From the NCBI GenBank assembly GCA_024704765.1, contig JAKMXF010000305.1:408778-472777 (forward strand): 64,000 nucleotides of DNA, read 5' to 3'. The first letter of the stretch is position 1. Each line of letters begins with the position of its first letter. The translations under genes were made by a program, and so were the position numbers. Below the pieces are notes generated by a model, which had not been told where the DNA came from, searched no databases, and saw nothing but the letters and a program-made list of their open reading frames with translations. This stretch comes from Oopsacas minuta (lineage: Eukaryota; Porifera; Hexactinellida; Lyssacinosida; Leucopsacidae). This document shows positions 58,400 to 64,000 of the stretch, piece by piece.

Positions 58400-59261
58400 T
58401 GCAAATGCAATAGGATGTGCCATGTTTCAAATTATCCGACATGACATAGCTAAAGTTAACCGGTTATAGCCGATTTGTTACGTTTGTAGCAAGAGGAACA
58501 CATGAATTTTACTACGTCGTTTTAACAAATCGGGCACTCAAATCGAGATCTCAAAACCTTATGACGCATAATATCACAAATTTTCCTCCTCCGTATTCGG
58601 TTAATGGAGAAAGCACAGACGAAATCCCGGCTATGTTTTTCCAAAGAAATATAAAATGAAATCCGTCAAAGGCAGATTTTTCCCAGAAACTGGTGAATCG
58701 GGGCAATTTTTGTTGATTTAGGATGGAAATTTGCCAAAATGTAATTTTCATTGCGTGTAAGTTTTTAGAAATTTATTACTGAAATTTGTCACTGAAACTG
58801 TGCTCAATTGATAGAATGATTTTCAAAAAAAATGTATTTACCAGTTTTTGACAGTAGAAAACAGTCTGTATATAATTTGAATTTATTTCATCATTTTGGC
58901 ACCCAACTAGGATTTTATGTCAAAAATTGAATAATTGCTATAAATTTTAGTTTCTAAATTGCAAAATGGGTGAATTTATAGAATTTTTGACAAACAGGGT
59001 TTTTTGAATCAATTAGCTAGAATAAGAAGATATTTATACATGGGTATGGGAAGTCGGGTAAATAGAATAAATTGACTTTCGAGCTATTCTGATTTTGCCA
59101 TAATTTTAAAGATTCTCGAGTTATAATTGAATAATCATAAATTCGTCATCCATGATTCATACCCTACTCAACAATGAGCCAATTGTAGAATACAAAATCA
59201 ATTTCTTTATCATTTTTGTACAAAATGTCCTAGTAAATTTAATACATGTATTCAAGAAAAA
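58400..59261. other. Intergenic DNA, no gene seen
   Basis: AT-rich with no recognised repeats. The 66-codon minus frame at 58551-58751 has no motif. Confidence 0.35.
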
Positions 59262-59385
59262 ATGCATTTTTGTGCGAATTTTGGGCCTGGATCCTACAAG
59301 TTCGAGTCTTGGACCAATATTCACACTTATGACGAAATTATGAGGTCCTTGTCACCTCTTTGGAATTTCGAAAAATCACATTGCT
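59262..59385 (+). repeat. SINE-like dispersed repeat, copy 3 (partial)
   Basis: GGGCCTGGATC, AAGTTCGAGTCTTGGAC, TTCACACTTATGACGAAATT and GTCACCTCTTTGGAATTT match the middle and end of the copies at 1004 and 54370. It has the best B-box-like element (GTTCGAGTC) of the three. Confidence 0.4.
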
Positions 59386-59635
59386 CAGCTAATATATATA
59401 ATAGATGTTTGAAAGTTGGGAATAAGTCGAGTTGTAAAACATACTAGAGTACATACGAAGTGGTGCAACAAATACATCGAATGTGCCATTTCTGCCAATT
59501 GTGGCATAACAATGAAAATGTTAATAAGTCAACACCATTTATTCCAAACAATTCGAAAGATTCATACTGGGGAAATATACACCCGTAGAATTCGAAATAT
59601 GCACCGATGCTAGTACGCGATAAAACATTCACGAT

Positions 59636-59776
59636 TTATAGCGTGCTCGCATCGGCTTCACTCTCACAGTAATCAAATAATTCCGGTTCTTCTTCTGATT
59701 CCCTCTTCGCTTCTTCGACTACATCCTTACTCTTTTCTACTATTCTTGCTTGTATTGTCTCTATTCTACTCATCAT
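59636..59776 (-). other. Short acidic open frame
   Basis: A 46-codon frame starting MMSRIETIQARIVEKSKD and continuing with EEAKRESEEEPELFDYCESE to a stop. The strongly biased, helix-forming acidic composition is unusual for chance. It may be an exon of a lost element gene. No family recognised. Confidence 0.2.
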
Positions 59777-59779
59777 TTA

Positions 59780-60660
59780 GGTTAATCCAGGGTCTATCAC
59801 TCCAATCCAAGATAAACATCGCGAACAAGGTAATTTATTAAACTGTGATAAGTTAAACAACTAAAATATAGTCAAAACTTTTTTGTCAAATTCCAGGATT
59901 GGCAAGGAACATCCGAATCATGATAAACTTAATGGTCTCCACATTTCAGTCCTTTGATACTTTGGCTCGAGAGAGCTGTCTGTCAGCGCCAATATGTCTA
60001 CTTCATTATGGGGAACAATTAGCAAGAAGGTCTACTCTTGTAATAAGCCTGTCAAGAGACATTTATTATTTTTGAAGTGGAAAACGTTTAGAACATTGTG
60101 AGAAAATCCCTGGTCAGAAATCCTCATTCCAACGTACAGTAAGTCCCCCTTGTTCAGAGGAACAGTCCTAAGTGAGTTTTAGTCTTACAAAGCTAGGTAT
60201 TCCCATGAGAAATCATTAATTACGTCTACTCTCATTAAAGATGTATATAAAGTGTAGCTGAGTGTTCAGTTTCAGTTCCTCATTAGGTAACCTAGCTTGT
60301 TTGGATCATGAATTAGATTAACGAGACGACATGCTTCATCTTGTGTGGGCATCTTCACCTCCGATTTAGGTGAGTATAACCAATTGAGAGAGATTTCGAT
60401 ATCGAACTCTTAGGCCACTAAGTGGAGGTCATAATGTGTATTACCTGTTGAATACATCTGAATCTTAGTTGTGGGTAGATGGCGCTAAGTTTTAGGGTTT
60501 GTCTTTGTCTCAAATGTTTCTGGATTTTTGCAATTCGTTGAAACTGTCCACATTAATGAGTGTAGTACACTATTAGCTTTGTAGTTGTATCAAGCACAAC
60601 CCGAACATGGCCATTGTTTAGTATATCAAATGTCTGGTAAGAAAAATGTGTGTCTGAGGG
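59780..60660. other. Intergenic DNA, no gene seen
   Basis: No long frame or paired repeat noticed. Confidence 0.35.
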
Positions 60661-60669
60661 AGAATTCGT

Positions 60670-61990
60670 AACTGATTTCATTGGTTGAGTATTCGAACAA
60701 AAAGAATTTGACACTAATGGTATTAATGCCTTAGAAGTTAAATATGGTGAATATCGTGATCGAATTCAATGTTTAGTTAATGAGCTCCTTACTCAGACCC
60801 ACAAAAAATATTTCTAATGTTGAAACTGAGGCAATCACCAACCACATGTTAGAAATAGGTTCTGAGGTTGATATTGAAACCAATATAAGTTACGAAACTG
60901 GAGAGTTTCATCTCTTATGGGGTCAATGGGAGTATTTGTACTACAGATTATAACGGTATCGTGTCTTTTATGAGTAATTGGACAAATCTTTATGCTGATA
61001 AATACCATGAGATAAACAAAATGTGTGTTTTAAAGTTAAATTATTATCATTTTAATAATTCTAATAGTCGTAAGGTAAATTGTCCATTCTTTCGAGCTAG
61101 GGTCGAGTGTAAACTTGATAGTTGTACAACTTATGTATTTATATAGAGTATGAAATAGGTTTGTTAAATAATGGGATAGTAGTTAAGTTTTCTCATAAGT
61201 TACCCTATCATCCCAGCATACAGAAGGTACAATTGCTCATAGTCGCCATTTATCTAGTAGTAAACGCAATGAAATGGCAGGTTTATTAGACCATAATTCT
61301 GTGAGAAAATTCATTTTGAGAAGAAACTAACACCAGTGATCTTACATGTTTTTGGTTTTATGTTAACGAGCACAAATTTTCGTGAAGTTGATAATCTATT
61401 TGAATTCTTATGCTTCATTGTATATTTTGAGATACGAGCCAATTTTTACAAAAGCAAATTAACAGAATTAGAAGAGTGTGTTATAGGAGAATATATATTG
61501 GTAATGACATTCCAGAAGAGCTTGAAGATGATTCAACAGTAATGAAAATGCAGTTACGCATAGAAAAGTCCCCTTTGGCAAACATTAGGAGCAATTATAT
61601 TTAAAGTGTAAACTCAATTAAGGATATAGAGAACATAAAAAATGTTAATAATCCACATTTCCCTAGGATTATTGAATTTTTGTTAACTAATTACATGCCA
61701 TTGCTACCCTTGTGGAAATGAATGATTTGTTTATTGTATGTGGTGACAAAGACATTACTGTAAAAAATTGGTTAAGGGTAAAAGATAGTATTAAAATTAC
61801 GAAACTTGGTTAAAGATCGCAGATTTAATTAGATCGATATACATTAATATAGATGAGAGAATTGATGTATTTAAATTTGCTTTTACAACATTAGCAAGCA
61901 AAATATTTAACAAAAAAAAGAATAAATGTTGTGGAAGAGAGGAAGATTGTAAGAGGAGTGGTTTAAAAGGAATGAAAGTAAACAAAGTGG
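60670..61990 (+). pseudogene. Phantom/NOF-type transposase, second copy (internally deleted)
   Basis: The N-terminal part near 60690-61140 has TGEFHLLWGQW (like GEFLLEIGEW in the first copy). It then reads FMSNWTNLYADKYHE, CVLKLNYYHF and NCPFFRARVECKLDSCTTYVF, a cysteine-bearing DNA-binding block. Near 61520-61590 EELEDDSTVMKMQLR is readable. At 61660-61790 FPRIIEFLLTNYMPLLPLW matches LEVLEYLLTYYMPIVTLW of copy 1. The LDATG and second-acid region is missing. Many stops. Orientation is opposite to copy 1, and the sequences are clearly diverged. Confidence 0.6.
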
Positions 61991-62539
61991 GGCTATGAAT
62001 CTGAGGGCACCATGAAAGGTTAGTTTTAATCTCATTACACATAGTGCCACTTTGTAAACAAAATAACTTAATAGACTAAGTGTGGCACAGGTTGTAATTT
62101 TAGATTTTTCCTCGCTCCGCTCGGATTTCAAATCCATTTAACTATATAATTACAATTACTATGATTATCCAGCCCATACAATGTACAAATTTTTGTAATA
62201 ATTATCAGTTGACTAAATAATATTAATAGATGGGAATCCTGGAGAAGATTTGATCGGTACAAATTCAAGAGTGTCAAATTCGGAATCAGCGAATTGAAAT
62301 ACCCCCTTTTGCTGTTTGGAACAATCTTCTACCATTATTCAAAGGTTACATAATCGGGGAAATACATGTCTTTTATAATATCTATGGTTAATTTGAAAAA
62401 GATCTTATTCATAAATATAATAGAAACAATTGAAGCTACCATTAATGGAAGATATTCCGTTAGCAAATACAGAATTAAAAGGACAAGTCTATGTGTGAGC
62501 ATATTAAATAACAAGAGAAGTTCAAAATATTAGTTTACC

Positions 62540-63165
62540 AGGTAAGAAAGAGGAAATAATTACCGATTTAGATCTAGTAAAGTTGAGTGATCTAGATTAT
62601 ACACTTCCTAGATTCCAACCCTTACTTACAAGGGAAGAAAAGAAATTGTGAAAGGTTAAACTTAAATTTTATAATTCATTAGATTTGTCCAGAAATGAAA
62701 TACCACAAAATTCCAATTGACGCGAATACTATCCTTATTCAATGTCACATGTTCCTGGAGATGGTAATTGTTCATTTACTTCACTGGCATTTTGGATGAA
62801 TTGAAATACCGATAATTTCCATCAAATTCGATACCAAATTATTGATAATATGGTTGGAAAGTTGAAAGAACCTTTATCGAAAACAAATTCCACGATCCGA
62901 ATTTTCACAGAAATGTAAATGACCATACTATTAAAACGATATGCGTAAGAACACAAAATTGGGAACTGATGTGAAATATTTTGGGGTAGCTTTGTTATTA
63001 CAAACAGATGTTTGGATTTTTTGTGCAACTATGGGAAACAAATGGATGGTCTTTTTGGGTATAGGGGCTAAAGTGATTGATGCTCTAGAATTGCCTACAC
63101 CAAATCCTGAAAGCTCAATATATTTAAATCATAATGGAGTTCTGAACCCATTTAAAGGTAGATGA
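62540..63165 (+). pseudogene. OTU-like protease, second copy
   Basis: KEEIITDLDLVKLSDLDY matches VEIITDLDLIEL of the first copy. MSHVPGDGNCSFTSLAFW holds the Asp/Cys loop (62740-62800), followed by QIRYQIIDNMVGKLKE. The frame 62941-63165 has YFGVALLLQTDVWIF and SSIYLNHNGVLNPFKG. The late histidine of NHYEPV in copy 1 is not preserved (HNGVLNPF). A TGA follows FWMN. It lies downstream of the transposase relic, the same gene order as in copy 1. Confidence 0.6.
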
Positions 63166-63427
63166 AGCTGTTTTATCTAAGACTACATTCCAGTGAGAAA
63201 ATCCCCTAATTCAATATGTATTCATATTCGGATCCTGGATACTGGAGGGGATTAAGTTTCCACATGTAACCCTAATTAGGGTCAGAATATCAGAATAGGA
63301 AAATCTATATGGTTTCACATGTTTGGTATATCATTTTAATATTCTGAACTTCATTTGATGTAATAGGGGTGCAAATTATCCCATCCATGATCCTAATTTG
63401 AGGAGGCTTTTTTCATTAATGACAAAT

Positions 63428-63474
63428 CATAGCCTACTAAATATAAGGCCTAACAGTAAAAGTACCAGGGATGC
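63428..63474 (+). repeat. P-element-like terminal repeat relic
   Basis: CATAGCCTACTAAATATAAG and GCC, then after a diverged stretch ACCAGGGATG. This follows the terminal repeat of the P-element at 24747 (CATAGCCTATTAAACATAAG ... ACCAGGGATAAG). No internal gene follows before the window ends. Confidence 0.5.
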
Positions 63475-64000
63475 GTTATTAGCTGATATTGGAGAATTCT
63501 GTTATTGTCCTAAAAATCTAATCAAAATGTTTTCTCAAGTGTTACTAATAATCCCTCGCTGGTATTAAACTAAGATATTGAAATTCTATTTGAAGTTCAT
63601 TGAAACTAATGTTATTGGACAAAAACCCAATCAACATAAATAATAAATGTAAATACATACAATTACAATAATAATATATACACTTCACAAAATCATGAGA
63701 ACTTTTTCAGTTTACGTTTTCCTATACCCCTAGAAGTTACAAGTGAATTATAGTTATAATCTTGTTGGCCAGAAAGCAATAAATAGTAGTAAAAATAAGT
63801 TTACTTAAGATATCCCATCTAGTAACATTACAGATGGGACAGTTTGATTTCCAGATATCAATACTTGCATCACCTTCTATCTATATCAATGTGAGCTCAA
63901 CTAATATTTTTCTAGCTGGACCGTGTACAAGTAGATTCGCCAAATGATCATTGTCCTCAATAGCAAATAGAATCCTCCAGAGAGTAATGACAGAGTTAAG
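63475..64000. other. Window end, nothing recognised
   Basis: AT-rich DNA without a long frame or repeat noticed. Confidence 0.35.

Noticed and set aside
59262-59385. A tRNA gene based on the TTCGAGTC box
   Set aside because: No cloverleaf or A box can be drawn around it, and the same sequence recurs in two other dispersed copies. A SINE-like repeat explains it better.

Overview
This window looks like transposon-dense, AT-rich nuclear DNA from an invertebrate, most likely an arthropod. The case rests on two exon-sized pieces of animal genes and an unusually broad set of animal transposons. Nothing in the sequence fixes the species. A parasitic copepod would fit the composition, but that is a guess.

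Host genes are sparse. An SH3 exon of a DOCK-family Rac/Rap exchange factor (3392-3634, minus, with plausible splice sites) and the terminal exon of the AP-2 clathrin adaptor mu subunit (49675-50273, minus, with a clear splice acceptor) are the only recognisable cellular coding sequence. No further exons of either gene were found. Almost everything else is mobile-element DNA, mostly decayed.

Layout. 0.5-3 kb: tail of an integrase-type element protein, a SINE-like copy, a non-autonomous hAT element and a pogo-type MITE. 4.3-11.7 kb: a Gypsy-type LTR retrotransposon with 143-bp LTRs, interrupted in reverse transcriptase by a 2.7-kb DNA transposon (CACTG termini, TTA duplication). A second copy of that transposon lies at 46.4-49.4 kb and a diverged N-terminal relic at 16.9 kb. 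14.6-16.5 kb: a BED-finger hAT pseudogene. 22.0-28.7 kb: a hAT element carrying a THAP-domain P-element inside it. 30.6-43.6 kb: a four-element nest. 44-64 kb: repeats, the AP-2 exon, a long palindrome, Tc1 and mariner elements, and a second Phantom/Foldback-type element.

The most notable object is inside the four-element nest. A pogo/Tigger-type element (30595-43630) carries divergent transposase and HIRAN-like genes. A mariner sits in its transposase gene. Between its two genes sits a transposon with a RAG1/Transib-type transposase, whose ends are exactly the V(D)J recombination heptamer CACAGTG with a 5-bp GC-rich target duplication (34015-42892). That transposon was then split by a 5.6-kb Phantom/Foldback element with 449-bp inverted repeats, an OTU protease-like gene and a 9-bp duplication (34741-40380). 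Removing the insertion computationally rejoins the RAG1-like frame just before its zinc-binding histidine pair and catalytic glutamate. No RAG2-like gene is present.

Almost all transposase genes here carry frameshifts or stops. The window therefore records successive insertions and is not a set of cooperating genes.
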